Below, one piece after another: positions 18,324 through 27,259 of a stretch of DNA of 64,000 bases. Within the stretch, counting starts at the first letter, position 1; every line of letters begins with the position of its first letter. The stretch is from Agitococcus sp. GTDB taxonomy: Bacteria > Pseudomonadota > Gammaproteobacteria > Pseudomonadales > Moraxellaceae. Location of the stretch: positions 91,613 to 155,612 of the forward strand of contig JAUSLJ010000001.1 of assembly GCA_030646715.1 (NCBI GenBank), in the 5' to 3' direction. Position numbers and translations under genes: made by a program. Below the pieces are notes generated by a model. The model saw only the letters and a list, made by a program, of their open reading frames with translations, ran no database searches and was not told the origin of the DNA.

Positions 18324-19340
18324 ATGAATATACAATTTGTGGTGATCGGCTTAGGTTCTATGGGAAAACGCCGTATTCGTTGTCTGCAAGCACTTGGCGA
18401 AAAGCAGATTGTCGGTATAGATCCTCGTGAGGATCGGCGTCATGAAGTGATGCAGTCTTATGGCGTAGAAACACTGGCGGATTTAGCCAGCCTACCGATA
18501 AGCACTGACAAACAGGCGTGGATCATTAGTGTTCCCCCCGCTGCCCACCATTTTTATATGAATGAAGCTGTCAAACAGTGTCGGCCTTTTTTTGTTGAAG
18601 CGAGTGTCGTTGACACAGGAATGGTAGAGCTTATTGAAGGTACACGCGCTTTGGTTGCTGCACCGTCTGCGACCTTGTTGTTTCATCCTGCTATTCAACA
18701 AATACGGGCATTAGTCCAATCGGGTCGATTAGGGAAGATATCTAATATTGTCATGCATTCAGGTCAATATTTGCCTGATTGGCATACTTATGAGCAGGTG
18801 CAAGACTATTATGTGTCGCAGCGTGACACGGGCGGAGCCAGAGAAATTGTCCCCTTTGAGCTGACATGGCTGACTCGTGTTTTTGGCTGGCCAATGGGTG
18901 TCAGTGCGCAGGTGCGTAAGACTATTGATATTGTTGGTGCCGAAGCCATTGATGATACCTATAATTTATTGTTGGATTTTTCCAGTTATTCAATGATCTT
19001 GACGGTGGATGTAGTGTCTCGTGTTGCCACTAGACGGTTGTTGATTAATGGTGAGCAAGGGCAGCTTATTTGGGATTGGAATCATGGCGTAATTCAGCTT
19101 TTTGATGCCAGCAAACAGGCATGGGAAGAAATGCCTTATGAGCGTGGACAGTCGGCTGAAGGCTATAACGCGAACATCAGTGAGCAAATGTATATTGATG
19201 AGGTTGCAGCATTTTGCCAAGCGATAACAGCTAACAAGTTGTTCCCGAACACTCTGGCAGAAGATCACCGTATTCTGAAAATTCTGTATGCCGCCGAAGA
19301 AGCGAGTCGCTGTGGTATCACACAGAGATTAGCTGTATGA
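18324..19340 (+). CDS. Gfo/Idh/MocA-family oxidoreductase
   Basis: NAD(P)-dependent sugar oxidoreductase of 338 residues. The Rossmann motif VIGLGSMGKRRIR is at the N terminus and SVPPAAHHFYMNEAV marks the cofactor-domain edge. The second half is the alpha/beta substrate domain. Related proteins act on NDP-sugars or nonulosonate precursors in glycan clusters. Its stop overlaps the next start by 4 bp (ATGA), the first of a long series of such junctions through 25728. Confidence 0.85.
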   Translation: MNIQFVVIGLGSMGKRRIRCLQALGEKQIVGIDPREDRRHEVMQSYGVETLADLASLPISTDKQAWIISVPPAAHHFYMNEAVKQCRPFFVEASVVDTGMVELIEGTRALVAAPSATLLFHPAIQQIRALVQSGRLGKISNIVMHSGQYLPDWHTYEQVQDYYVSQRDTGGAREIVPFELTWLTRVFGWPMGVSAQVRKTIDIVGAEAIDDTYNLLLDFSSYSMILTVDVVSRVATRRLLINGEQGQLIWDWNHGVIQLFDASKQAWEEMPYERGQSAEGYNANISEQMYIDEVAAFCQAITANKLFPNTLAEDHRILKILYAAEEASRCGITQRLAV

Positions 19341-20095
19341 ATATAGGTGTTTTAGTGACGGCACGTCTTGGCTCTAGTCGATTGCCACGAAAGCATTTAC
19401 TCGAGGTAAACGGTCAAAGTTTTATGGCATGTTTGCTGGCGCGTTTACGCCCCGTGTTGGAAGCGTTGCCTTGTTCGATGCGATTAGTTATTGCCACCAG
19501 TGATGAGTCTGAGAATCGCGACTTTGCTCGTTTTGAGTGTGCAGATACACAAGTTTTTTATGGTCATCGAGATAATATACCTCGTCGTCATCTGGAAGCA
19601 GCTAGAGCACTCGGTTTAGATGCCCTTGTTTCCGTAGATGGCGATGATATCTTGTGTTCCCCTCTGGCCGTTGTTAACGTGGCACGGGCGTTGCTTGACG
19701 GTGCTGATTTGGTTCGCACTTCAGGTTTGCCATTGGGCATGAATGCCATGGGTTATCGCACGCAATTTCTTGAGCAGGTGGTGACCCCTTGGTGGTCACG
19801 GTCTTTTGATACAGGTTGGGGGGTGATTTTTCCTGATGACGCATGGCTAGACATTCAGATGCCGTTAGCGGCTATACCTGAGCTACGATTTACGCTGGAT
19901 TATCCCGAAGATCAGTTGTTTTTTACTTCGGTGATTCACGAATTAATGACTAAAGAAATACTCTCAACGGCAACAGATGAAGATATTGTCGCCATCGTTG
20001 AGTCTCAGAAAATGTTTCAATTAAATCAAAGCGTCAATCAAGAGTATTGGCAAAATTTTCATGCAGAAAGAGCACGGTTGCGGGGTGAGGAATGA
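19337..20095 (+). CDS. SpsF/NeuA-like cytidylyltransferase (CTP_transf_3)
   Basis: A 252-residue nucleotidyltransferase of the CMP-NeuAc synthetase/KdsB/SpsF superfamily. The nucleotide-binding start is VLVTARLGSSRLPRKHL, and the metal-binding region is VSVDGDDILCSP. It is the only candidate in the cluster for activating the nonulosonic acid made by NeuB, but its sequence is closer to the SpsF subgroup than to typical NeuA, so the CMP-NulO assignment is inference. It overlaps both neighbours by 4 bp. Confidence 0.75.
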   Translation: MNIGVLVTARLGSSRLPRKHLLEVNGQSFMACLLARLRPVLEALPCSMRLVIATSDESENRDFARFECADTQVFYGHRDNIPRRHLEAARALGLDALVSVDGDDILCSPLAVVNVARALLDGADLVRTSGLPLGMNAMGYRTQFLEQVVTPWWSRSFDTGWGVIFPDDAWLDIQMPLAAIPELRFTLDYPEDQLFFTSVIHELMTKEILSTATDEDIVAIVESQKMFQLNQSVNQEYWQNFHAERARLRGEE

Positions 20096-21381
20096 ATTAT
20101 CAACAGCGTTTATTAAAAGCGATTCCTGGTGGTGCGCACACCTACTCTCGTGGCCATGACCAGTTTCCTGCCAATGCGCCTGAGCTATTGTTAGGAGGCA
20201 AAGGCGTTGAAGTTTTTGATCCCGAAGGTCAGCGCTATCTGGATTATGGCATGGCATTACGCGCAGTCACCATTGGTTATGCCGAAAACGAAATTGACGA
20301 AGCCGCCATCGCTCAAATCCGACTAGGTAATAATCTCACTAGAGCGTCATTGATTGAGCTAGAAGCCGCTGAAATGCTACTTGAGTTAGTCGATGTTGAT
20401 ATGGTCAAGTTTGCTAAAAATGGCTCATCAGCGGTGTCAGCGGCGGTAAAGTTATCGCGTGCATATACGGGGCGCGAATTAGTCGTCCGTTGTCAGGATC
20501 ACCCTTTTTTTTCTTATGATGACTGGTTCATTGGCTCAACGATTTTGACGCGTGGTATTCCTGCGGAAACGACGACCAAAACCAAGAATTTTCGTTACAA
20601 CGATATTGCGTCGCTACAAGCTCTTTTTGATCAATATGGCAACGAAATTGCCTGTGTTATTTTAGAGCCAGCCACGACCGAAGAACCATTGCCAGGCTTT
20701 TTAGCCGCAGTCAAAGAGCTATGTCACCGTCATGGTGCGGTATTTGTGCTTGATGAAATGATTACGGGTTTTAGATGGCACTTAAAAGGTGCTCAGCACT
20801 ACTTTGGCATTAAGCCTGATTTATGTACCTTTGGCAAAGCGATGGCTAATGGTTTTTCCGTAGCTTGTGTGGCGGGTCGTCGAGAGATTATGGAGCTTGG
20901 TAGCACGGATATTGAAGGACAAGAGCGAGTATTTCTGATGTCCAGCACCCATGGTGCAGAAATGTCTAGTCTAGGAGCTTTTGTTGCCAGTGTTCGTTAT
21001 ATGCAACAGCATGATGTTGTTGGTCATTTATGGAGTTATGGGCAGGCATTGATGGATACTATGCGTCATCAGGCCGAAGCGGCGGGTATTACTCAAAGTT
21101 TTCGTGTAGGGGGATATGCCTGCTCGCCTTATTTTATGACGCTTGATGCCGATGGCCAAACCTCATTTGCTTTACGAACGTTGTTCCTGCAAGAAATGAT
21201 TAAGCAGGGTGTGATGATGCCTTGGATTGCGCTTGCCTATCGCCATGATGAACATTCACTGGAAAAAACCAAAAACGCCTTGGTGAGTGCTTTTGATATT
21301 TATGCTCGAGCTTTACGCGAAGGTGTTGATAAGTATTTGGTTGGCCCAACCATTAAGCCTGTTTTTCGGAAATATAACTAA
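20092..21381 (+). CDS. Class III PLP aminotransferase, glutamate-1-semialdehyde-aminomutase-like
   Basis: A 429-residue fold-type I PLP enzyme related to HemL and other class III aminotransferases. The PLP lysine is in TFGKAMANGFS, after the conserved VLDEMITGFR segment. The N terminus RLLKAIPGGAHTYSRGHDQFP resembles GSA-aminomutase-like proteins found in glycan clusters rather than true HemL. It probably places or moves an amino group on a keto-sugar or side-chain precursor. Overlaps are 4 bp upstream and 1 bp downstream. Confidence 0.8.
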   Translation: MNYQQRLLKAIPGGAHTYSRGHDQFPANAPELLLGGKGVEVFDPEGQRYLDYGMALRAVTIGYAENEIDEAAIAQIRLGNNLTRASLIELEAAEMLLELVDVDMVKFAKNGSSAVSAAVKLSRAYTGRELVVRCQDHPFFSYDDWFIGSTILTRGIPAETTTKTKNFRYNDIASLQALFDQYGNEIACVILEPATTEEPLPGFLAAVKELCHRHGAVFVLDEMITGFRWHLKGAQHYFGIKPDLCTFGKAMANGFSVACVAGRREIMELGSTDIEGQERVFLMSSTHGAEMSSLGAFVASVRYMQQHDVVGHLWSYGQALMDTMRHQAEAAGITQSFRVGGYACSPYFMTLDADGQTSFALRTLFLQEMIKQGVMMPWIALAYRHDEHSLEKTKNALVSAFDIYARALREGVDKYLVGPTIKPVFRKYN

Positions 21382-22178
21382 TGCGTGTTGCGCTGGTATC
21401 CCTCGACTCACAATGGGAAGATAAAGAAGCCAACTTTGCTGCGTGTACGAATTATGTTCAGGCCGCCGCAGCGTTAGACGCACAAGCCATTATTTTCCCC
21501 GAAATGACACTGACAGGTTTTTCGGTCTGTAATCCTGCCCTAGCGGAAAAAGCACACGATTCATGGACGCTACGCTCTTTTACAGCACTCGCTGCTCAAT
21601 TTAAGATGGAGTTAGTGTTTGGCATGATTTGTGAGCATGAGGGTGGTTTAGTTAACCGACTGTATGTTTTGGCTGCTGATGGTTCTGTAACAGGCCATTA
21701 CGACAAAATTCATTTGTTTGCGCCAGGTCAGGAAAGCAAATGTTTTAAGGCAGGGCAGACTCGTTTACTCGCTACACTCGGGAATATGCCTGCGGCATTC
21801 AGTATTTGTTACGATCTGCGCTTTCCCGAACTCTACACGACGCTACCCCAATGCACCGAGTTATTAGTCAATATCGCGAGTTGGCCTGCGACACGCATTG
21901 CCCATTGGCAGACATTGTTAGCGGCTCGTGCCATTGAGCAACGGGCATTTGTCATTGGGGTTAATCGTACAGGCCAAGACGGTAATCAATTAAGCTATGT
22001 CGCTTCATCGGCTGTTTATAATCCCGACGGTCAAGTGCTTGCGCCCGTGGTAACACAAGGTAATCTTGCTGTTTTTAATATTGAGCAAGATATTGTGCGT
22101 CAAAGCCGTGCGTTGTTTGATCCTCGTCACGATCGCTGTGGGCAAGATTATGCCAATTGGCAAAAGGAAAATGTATGA
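21381..22178 (+). CDS. Carbon-nitrogen hydrolase (nitrilase superfamily, omega-amidase-like)
   Basis: A 265-residue member of the nitrilase superfamily with the full catalytic triad: Glu41 in IFPEMTLTG, Lys109 in YDKIHLF and Cys143 in SICYDLRFPELY. The sequence is most like the omega-amidase/Nit2 and YafV branch, which hydrolyse amides of keto-dicarboxylates. A nitrilase within a nonulosonate cluster is unusual. It may process an amide side chain, possibly opposite to or downstream of the AsnB-like enzyme. Confidence 0.85.
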   Translation: MRVALVSLDSQWEDKEANFAACTNYVQAAAALDAQAIIFPEMTLTGFSVCNPALAEKAHDSWTLRSFTALAAQFKMELVFGMICEHEGGLVNRLYVLAADGSVTGHYDKIHLFAPGQESKCFKAGQTRLLATLGNMPAAFSICYDLRFPELYTTLPQCTELLVNIASWPATRIAHWQTLLAARAIEQRAFVIGVNRTGQDGNQLSYVASSAVYNPDGQVLAPVVTQGNLAVFNIEQDIVRQSRALFDPRHDRCGQDYANWQKENV

Positions 22179-22933
22179 GTCTCAATGGTGTACGGATTTT
22201 GTTGATCGGGGCGGGCGGTTTGTTGGGCAAAGATTTTGCTAAAGCGTTAATTGCTGCTGGAGCAAACGTGATGCTCGCCGATAAGCAGCAACATACTGTT
22301 GATGCCATACAAGCAGAATTAGGTCATAAAGCTCTGGCAACGGGAATAGATATTACCCATGCTGAATCAATCAATGGGGCGTTAGCCCTGACAGCAAAGG
22401 CGTGGGGTGCTGTCGATGCCGTCGTCAATACGGCGTATCCTCGTAATGCCCGTTATGGCAAGGTCTTTGAGGATGTAGCCTACAATGATTTTTGCGAAAA
22501 TTTGAACTTGCATTTGGGCGGCTATTTTCTCGTGATGCAACAAGCGGGAGCATTTTTCCGCCAACAAGGCGGTGGCCATATTGTCAATATTGCGTCGATT
22601 TATGGCGTTATGGCACCGCGGTTTGAGATTTATGACAATACGGCAATGACCATGCCTGTTGAGTATGCCGCTATTAAATCGGGTTTGATTCACTTAAGTC
22701 GTTATGTGGCGAAATATTTAAAAGATAGTGGTGTGCGCGTCAACTGCCTGAGTCCAGGCGGTATTTTTGACCATCAAGCTGAAGCCTTTGTTGAAGCGTA
22801 TGCAAAACATACAGGGACTATCGGGATGCTGGCTCCACAAGATATTTCGGCGGCATTAGTGTTTTTGTTGTCCCCTGCTGCTCGTGGCATTAATGGACAA
22901 AATCTTGTTATAGATGATGGGTTTACATTGTGA
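22175..22933 (+). CDS. Short-chain dehydrogenase/reductase (SDR)
   Basis: Classical SDR of 252 residues. I chose the ATG at 22175, which overlaps the previous stop as ATGA and has AGGA 6 bases upstream. The cofactor loop is GAGGLLG rather than the standard TGxxxGxG. The catalytic Ser141 (NIASIYG) and Tyr164/Lys168 (YAAIK) are intact. Similar SDRs (PtmA and relatives) accompany NeuB in legionaminic-type clusters, where their substrate is uncertain. Confidence 0.87.
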   Translation: MSLNGVRILLIGAGGLLGKDFAKALIAAGANVMLADKQQHTVDAIQAELGHKALATGIDITHAESINGALALTAKAWGAVDAVVNTAYPRNARYGKVFEDVAYNDFCENLNLHLGGYFLVMQQAGAFFRQQGGGHIVNIASIYGVMAPRFEIYDNTAMTMPVEYAAIKSGLIHLSRYVAKYLKDSGVRVNCLSPGGIFDHQAEAFVEAYAKHTGTIGMLAPQDISAALVFLLSPAARGINGQNLVIDDGFTL

Positions 22934-23973
22934 AAAAGTCTTGTTTTATTATTGCTGAGGCAGGTGTTAATCACAATGGCTCACTCGAAAATGCCTTAAA
23001 GCTTGTCGAAGTTGCTGCACAATCAGGTGCGGATGCTGTCAAATTTCAGACCTTTAAGGCGGAGAAGTTGGTTGCGGTAGGTGCAGCAAAAGCAGAGTAC
23101 CAAAAGCAGCAATTGGGTGAAGATGGCGACCAGTTTTCGATGTTAAAAGCCTTAGAACTCTCGGACGACGACCATGAAAAAATAGCAGCGCATTGTCAAC
23201 GCTGTGGTATTCAATTTATGTCAACACCGTTTGACATTGAAGCTGCCGACTTTTTACTGAAATTGGGCATGAAAACCTTAAAAATTCCGTCAGGCGAATT
23301 AACCAATTACCCGTTTATTGCTGAGTTGGCGCAACGTAATGTGCCCATGATTCTATCCACGGGGATGGGCGCATTGGCGGAAATTGAGGAAGCAGTTACT
23401 GTTATTCGTCAGTCGCGTGCGCAAGCTGGTTTAGGCGAGTTGCCGCCAAATTATTTAACGATTTTACATTGCACATCTAACTATCCTGCCAAAGCAGAAG
23501 ATGTCAATTTGTTGGCGATGCAAACGATTGCTTATCGCGTGCAACTACCCATTGGTTATTCCGATCACACGTTAGGTATTACTATCGCCATCGCTGCTGT
23601 AGCAATGGGAGCAATGGTCATCGAAAAGCACTTTACCTTAGATAAAGCGCAATTAGGGCCAGATCACGCCGCGTCGCTAGAGCCTCAAGAGTTAAAAGCG
23701 ATGATTGATGCGATTCGTCAAGTTGAAGCAGCTCAAGGGGATGGTGTCAAGGCTCCTCGTCCCAGTGAGCTTCCTGTCAGAAGTTTGGTGCGTCGTAGTT
23801 TGACTTTGGTGAAGGCTGTGAAAGCAGGTGATTGTGTCAGCAGTGAGGATGTTCAATTGTTACGTCCAGGCACAGGCATTGAGCCTAAATTTCTTGCATC
23901 AGTCATCGGTCAGAAGACCTATGCCCATGATTTGCCACAACATACCACCTTGCAATGGTCGGATTTATTATGA
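22930..23973 (+). CDS. neuB: Nonulosonic acid synthase, NeuB family
   Basis: Condenses phosphoenolpyruvate with a hexosamine (ManNAc or a 6-deoxy-diacetamido hexose) to a nine-carbon acid sugar. The 347-residue protein has the TIM-barrel start IIAEAGVNHNGS, the VKFQTFKAE segment, KIPSGELTNYPF, STGM and GYSDHT. A C-terminal SAF/antifreeze-like domain occupies roughly 285-347. The start is GTG overlapping the SDR stop. Whether the product is Neu5Ac, legionaminic or pseudaminic acid cannot be read directly; the aminotransferase and acetyltransferase neighbours favour a legionaminic-type diamino sugar. Confidence 0.94.
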   Translation: MKKSCFIIAEAGVNHNGSLENALKLVEVAAQSGADAVKFQTFKAEKLVAVGAAKAEYQKQQLGEDGDQFSMLKALELSDDDHEKIAAHCQRCGIQFMSTPFDIEAADFLLKLGMKTLKIPSGELTNYPFIAELAQRNVPMILSTGMGALAEIEEAVTVIRQSRAQAGLGELPPNYLTILHCTSNYPAKAEDVNLLAMQTIAYRVQLPIGYSDHTLGITIAIAAVAMGAMVIEKHFTLDKAQLGPDHAASLEPQELKAMIDAIRQVEAAQGDGVKAPRPSELPVRSLVRRSLTLVKAVKAGDCVSSEDVQLLRPGTGIEPKFLASVIGQKTYAHDLPQHTTLQWSDLL

Positions 23974-25103
23974 CACGGCGCGTGTTTTACTTGACAGGCA
24001 CTCGAGCAGACTTTGGCTTAATGACGCATACCTTACTGACAATGCATGCTCAACCGACATTAGAAGTGGGTGTGTTGGTAACGGGAATGCATTTATCGGC
24101 GCGCTATGGTTTGACTGTCGGTGATATTGAAGCCACAGGGTTGCCCATCGTTGCGCGTATTCCTGTCGATGTTGATACAACAACAGGGTTGGCAATGGCA
24201 ACGGCTGTTGGTGAAATAACATCAAAACTGTCTGTGGTATTAGCCGAACATCGTCCAGATGTTTTAGTGTTATTGGGTGATCGTGGCGAAATGATGGCGG
24301 GTGCAATCGCTGCGTTATATCAGAATATCCCAATTGTCCATATTCATGGTGGTGAGTTGTCTGGCACGGTTGACGAGCCCATACGCCACGCGATTTCAAA
24401 GCTCTCTCATTATCACTTTGTTGCCACGCAAGGTGCACGAGAGCGTCTGATAAAAATGGGTGAAGACGCTGCACACATTTTTGTTACAGGTGCGCCTGGT
24501 CTAGATGGACTAACGGATTTGCCGCGTTTGGAGCGGGCAGAATGGTGTCAGCAATACGGCTTTAGTGAGCAAAAAAAACAAGCATTATTCTTGTTTCATC
24601 CTGTTGTCCAAAATCAGATGGCTGCAGCAGAGCAAGCGCAAGCGGCTTTAGACGGTGTTTTAGCATTAGGTCTAGAGGTATTGGCTTTAATGCCTAATGC
24701 CGATGCAGGCGGCAGTGCAATTCGTGATCACTTATTAGATGTTGCTTCTTCAGGGCGTATCAAACTGCTCAAACATCTCTCGCGCGTTGATTATCTTCAT
24801 GCGTTATCCCATGTCGCGGTTTTAGTGGGAAATTCCTCGAGCGGCATTATTGAAGCAGCCAGCTTTCAATTACCTGTTGTTAATATTGGCAGTCGGCAAA
24901 ATCAACGTGAACAAAGCGGTAATGTCATCAATGTTGAGGCCGTGACGACGGATGTGAGCAAAGCCATCGTTGTCGCAACATCACTGACTCGCGGCGACTG
25001 GCACAATGTTTATGGTGATGGCCAAGCCTCAGTGCGGATTACCAAACTTTTGAATGAATTATCTTTTGCTCCTTCTATTTTGGAGAAGACAAATGCCTAT
25101 TGA
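23970..25103 (+). CDS. neuC: UDP-N-acetylglucosamine 2-epimerase, hydrolysing (NeuC/LegG family)
   Basis: Hydrolysing 2-epimerase of 377 residues that releases ManNAc or its 6-deoxy-diacetamido analogue from a UDP-sugar, feeding NeuB. The start at 23970 overlaps the neuB stop as ATGA. Family features are YLTGTRADFGLM at the N terminus, LGDRGEMMAGA, HIHGGELSGTVDEPIRHAI and the C-terminal VGNSSSGIIEA nucleotide-binding segment. Its pairing with NeuB and with aminotransferase and acetyltransferase genes matches LegG in legionaminic pathways. Confidence 0.93.
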   Translation: MTRRVFYLTGTRADFGLMTHTLLTMHAQPTLEVGVLVTGMHLSARYGLTVGDIEATGLPIVARIPVDVDTTTGLAMATAVGEITSKLSVVLAEHRPDVLVLLGDRGEMMAGAIAALYQNIPIVHIHGGELSGTVDEPIRHAISKLSHYHFVATQGARERLIKMGEDAAHIFVTGAPGLDGLTDLPRLERAEWCQQYGFSEQKKQALFLFHPVVQNQMAAAEQAQAALDGVLALGLEVLALMPNADAGGSAIRDHLLDVASSGRIKLLKHLSRVDYLHALSHVAVLVGNSSSGIIEAASFQLPVVNIGSRQNQREQSGNVINVEAVTTDVSKAIVVATSLTRGDWHNVYGDGQASVRITKLLNELSFAPSILEKTNAY

Positions 25104-25728
25104 TGCGCCATTAATGTGTAGTTTGATCGGTGCTGGTGGACATGCAGGCGTTGTTGCGGACGCACTGTGGCAAAATAATCCATTGACACAGATAGCAATT
25201 CATGACGACAACACGGCACTTGTTGGACGAACTTTTCTTGGTTTATTGCCAATCACATCACCTATTCATCCGAAAGAGTTACACGACTCTTGTCATGTAG
25301 CGATTGGCAGTAATCGTATTCGAAAAATATGGACAGAACGGATTTTAGAGACGAACCACAAGCTGTTAACGGTCAAACATCCCAAGGCTGCTATTTCGCC
25401 GATGGCGGTTATTGAAGGCGGTTGTTTTATTGCCGCTTTATCTGTGGTTAGTGTTAATGCACGATTAGGTAAAAGTGTCATTGTCAATCATGGTGCGATT
25501 GTCGATCACGACTGTCAGATTGGTGATTATTCTCATATAGCTCCGCATGCGACATTAGGTGGAGGTGTACACATTGGCCAAAATACCTTAGTAGGTGCAG
25601 GTGCTGTGGTATTGCCGCAGTGCCGTGTCGGACGTGATGTGGTGATTGGTGCAGGATCAGTGGTGATTAGTAATATACCTGATGGCGTTGTTGCTAAAGG
25701 TGTACCAGCGCGGTGGGATTTAAGTTAA
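25093..25728 (+). CDS. Sugar O/N-acetyltransferase, NeuD/PglD family
   Basis: A 211-residue acyltransferase with an N-terminal Rossmann-like PglD domain (SLIGAGGHAGVVADAL) and a C-terminal left-handed beta-helix of hexapeptide repeats ending in VVISNIPDGVVAKGVPAR. The likely general-base histidine is in NHGAIVDHDC. I chose the ATG at 25093, with GGAG 7 bases upstream; it overlaps neuC by 11 bp. Next to a PglE-like aminotransferase it is best read as the N-acetyltransferase acting on the new 4-amino group (LegH/PglD role). NeuD-type sialate O-acetylation is the alternative. Confidence 0.85.
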   Translation: MPIDAPLMCSLIGAGGHAGVVADALWQNNPLTQIAIHDDNTALVGRTFLGLLPITSPIHPKELHDSCHVAIGSNRIRKIWTERILETNHKLLTVKHPKAAISPMAVIEGGCFIAALSVVSVNARLGKSVIVNHGAIVDHDCQIGDYSHIAPHATLGGGVHIGQNTLVGAGAVVLPQCRVGRDVVIGAGSVVISNIPDGVVAKGVPARWDLS

Positions 25729-27197
25729 TGAAAAGCAAGTTAAGTACATTGATGATTACGGCGGATCAAAGCGTTGCCTCAGCCATGAGGCAGATGGATA
25801 AAACAGCGGATCGTATTTTATTATTGGTTGATAAGAGTCATACACTGATACGCACCATTACCGATGGTGACTTGAGACGTTATTTGTTAGACGGTAAAAA
25901 ACTAGAAGACAATCTGCAAGCACTACCCGTTATTGAATCTAAAGTGATAACAGCGCAGTACACCCCACAACAAGCATTATCGTTAATGAATCAGTATGAT
26001 ATTGATCATTTACCCATTATTAATGAGTCTCGGCAAGTGATTGGCTTACTAGATCGACGCGATATGCATACGCCGATTCTATTGTCTTCTCCGCATATGA
26101 GTGATTTTGAACGTGAGTATGTTGAACAAGCATTCGTCTCTAACTGGATTGCTCCTTTAGGGCCGAATCTGGATGCTTTTGAGCAGGAGATGGCGGAGTA
26201 TGTTGGCGTTAAACACGCAGCCGCTTTAAGTTCGGGTACCGCTGCTTTGCATTTGGCGATGCACATTCTTGATGTACAAGCGGATGATGTCGTTTTTTGT
26301 TCAACGCTGACTTTTGTTGCCAGTGCCAATCCTATTTTATATCGTGGGGCTCAACCTGTTTTTATAGACTCAGAGCCAGCTACTTGGAATATGTCACCTC
26401 AGGCATTGCTTAAAGCATTCCAAGATGCAGAAGCGAAAGGAAAATTGCCCAAAGCGGTGATGGTAGTGAGTCTCTATGGCCAAAGTGCAGACATGGATCC
26501 TATTATTGATATTTGCCAGCATTATAACGTCCCTATTATTGAAGATGCGGCAGAGTCTTTGGGGGCAACTTATAAAGGCAAAGCCAGTGGTACTTTAGGT
26601 GTGATGGGGGTTTACTCTTTTAATGGCAATAAAATTATAACCACTTCTGGTGGTGGGATGCTGGTATCTAATAATGAGGAATATATTCAAAAAGCGCGAT
26701 ATCTAGCCACGCAGGGTCGTGATCCAGCACCTCATTATCAGCACTCCGAAATGGCATACAACTATCGGATGAGTAATGTGTTAGCGGGTATTGGCCGTGG
26801 GCAGCTCAAAGTGCTTGATGAGCGAGTGCAAGCGCGAAGGGATATTTATTCGCGTTATGTGGAAGGTTTGGCCAACTTACCTATAAAAATGATGCCTGAG
26901 CCAGATTTTGGCTTGTGTACGCATTGGTTAAGTGCTTTGACGGTAGATGCCACGAAAACGAATAAAAAACCAGCCGATTTACTTGCCGTATTAAGTAGCG
27001 TACTTATCGAAGGGCGGCCAATTTGGAAGCCGATGCATTTACAGCCTTTATTTGCAGCTTGCGATTATTATCGTCATGAAGATGACAGAAGTATTTCTGA
27101 TGAAGTGTTCGAGCTAGGTATTTGTTTGCCGTCAGGATCTAATTTGACGGAGCAGCAACAAATGCGTGTGATAGAAGTACTCAATAATGCTTTTTGA
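25728..27197 (+). CDS. CBS-domain pair fused to a DegT/DnrJ/EryC1 aminotransferase (PglE/LegC-like)
   Basis: A 489-residue fusion. Residues 1-125 form a tandem CBS pair (AVASAMRQMDKTADRILLLV…ITDGDLRRYL, then DHLPIINESRQVIGLLDR). From about 128 a complete sugar aminotransferase follows, with SNWIAPLGPNLDAFE, SSGTAALHLAM and the PLP lysine (about Lys302) in NGNKIITTSGGG. The enzyme part resembles transaminases acting on UDP-4-keto-6-deoxy-GlcNAc. CBS pairs usually sense adenosine nucleotides, so this may gate the pathway by energy or nucleotide state. In Campylobacter the CBS pair is on PtmE, a different enzyme. The gene overlaps neuD-like by 1 bp and is the last of the cluster. Confidence 0.87.
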   Translation: MKSKLSTLMITADQSVASAMRQMDKTADRILLLVDKSHTLIRTITDGDLRRYLLDGKKLEDNLQALPVIESKVITAQYTPQQALSLMNQYDIDHLPIINESRQVIGLLDRRDMHTPILLSSPHMSDFEREYVEQAFVSNWIAPLGPNLDAFEQEMAEYVGVKHAAALSSGTAALHLAMHILDVQADDVVFCSTLTFVASANPILYRGAQPVFIDSEPATWNMSPQALLKAFQDAEAKGKLPKAVMVVSLYGQSADMDPIIDICQHYNVPIIEDAAESLGATYKGKASGTLGVMGVYSFNGNKIITTSGGGMLVSNNEEYIQKARYLATQGRDPAPHYQHSEMAYNYRMSNVLAGIGRGQLKVLDERVQARRDIYSRYVEGLANLPIKMMPEPDFGLCTHWLSALTVDATKTNKKPADLLAVLSSVLIEGRPIWKPMHLQPLFAACDYYRHEDDRSISDEVFELGICLPSGSNLTEQQQMRVIEVLNNAF

Positions 27198-27259
27198 ATA
27201 GCGATGAATGAAAAAAATTGGAAACAGACGGTACTCATAAAAAATAGAGGGTGAGCTTC

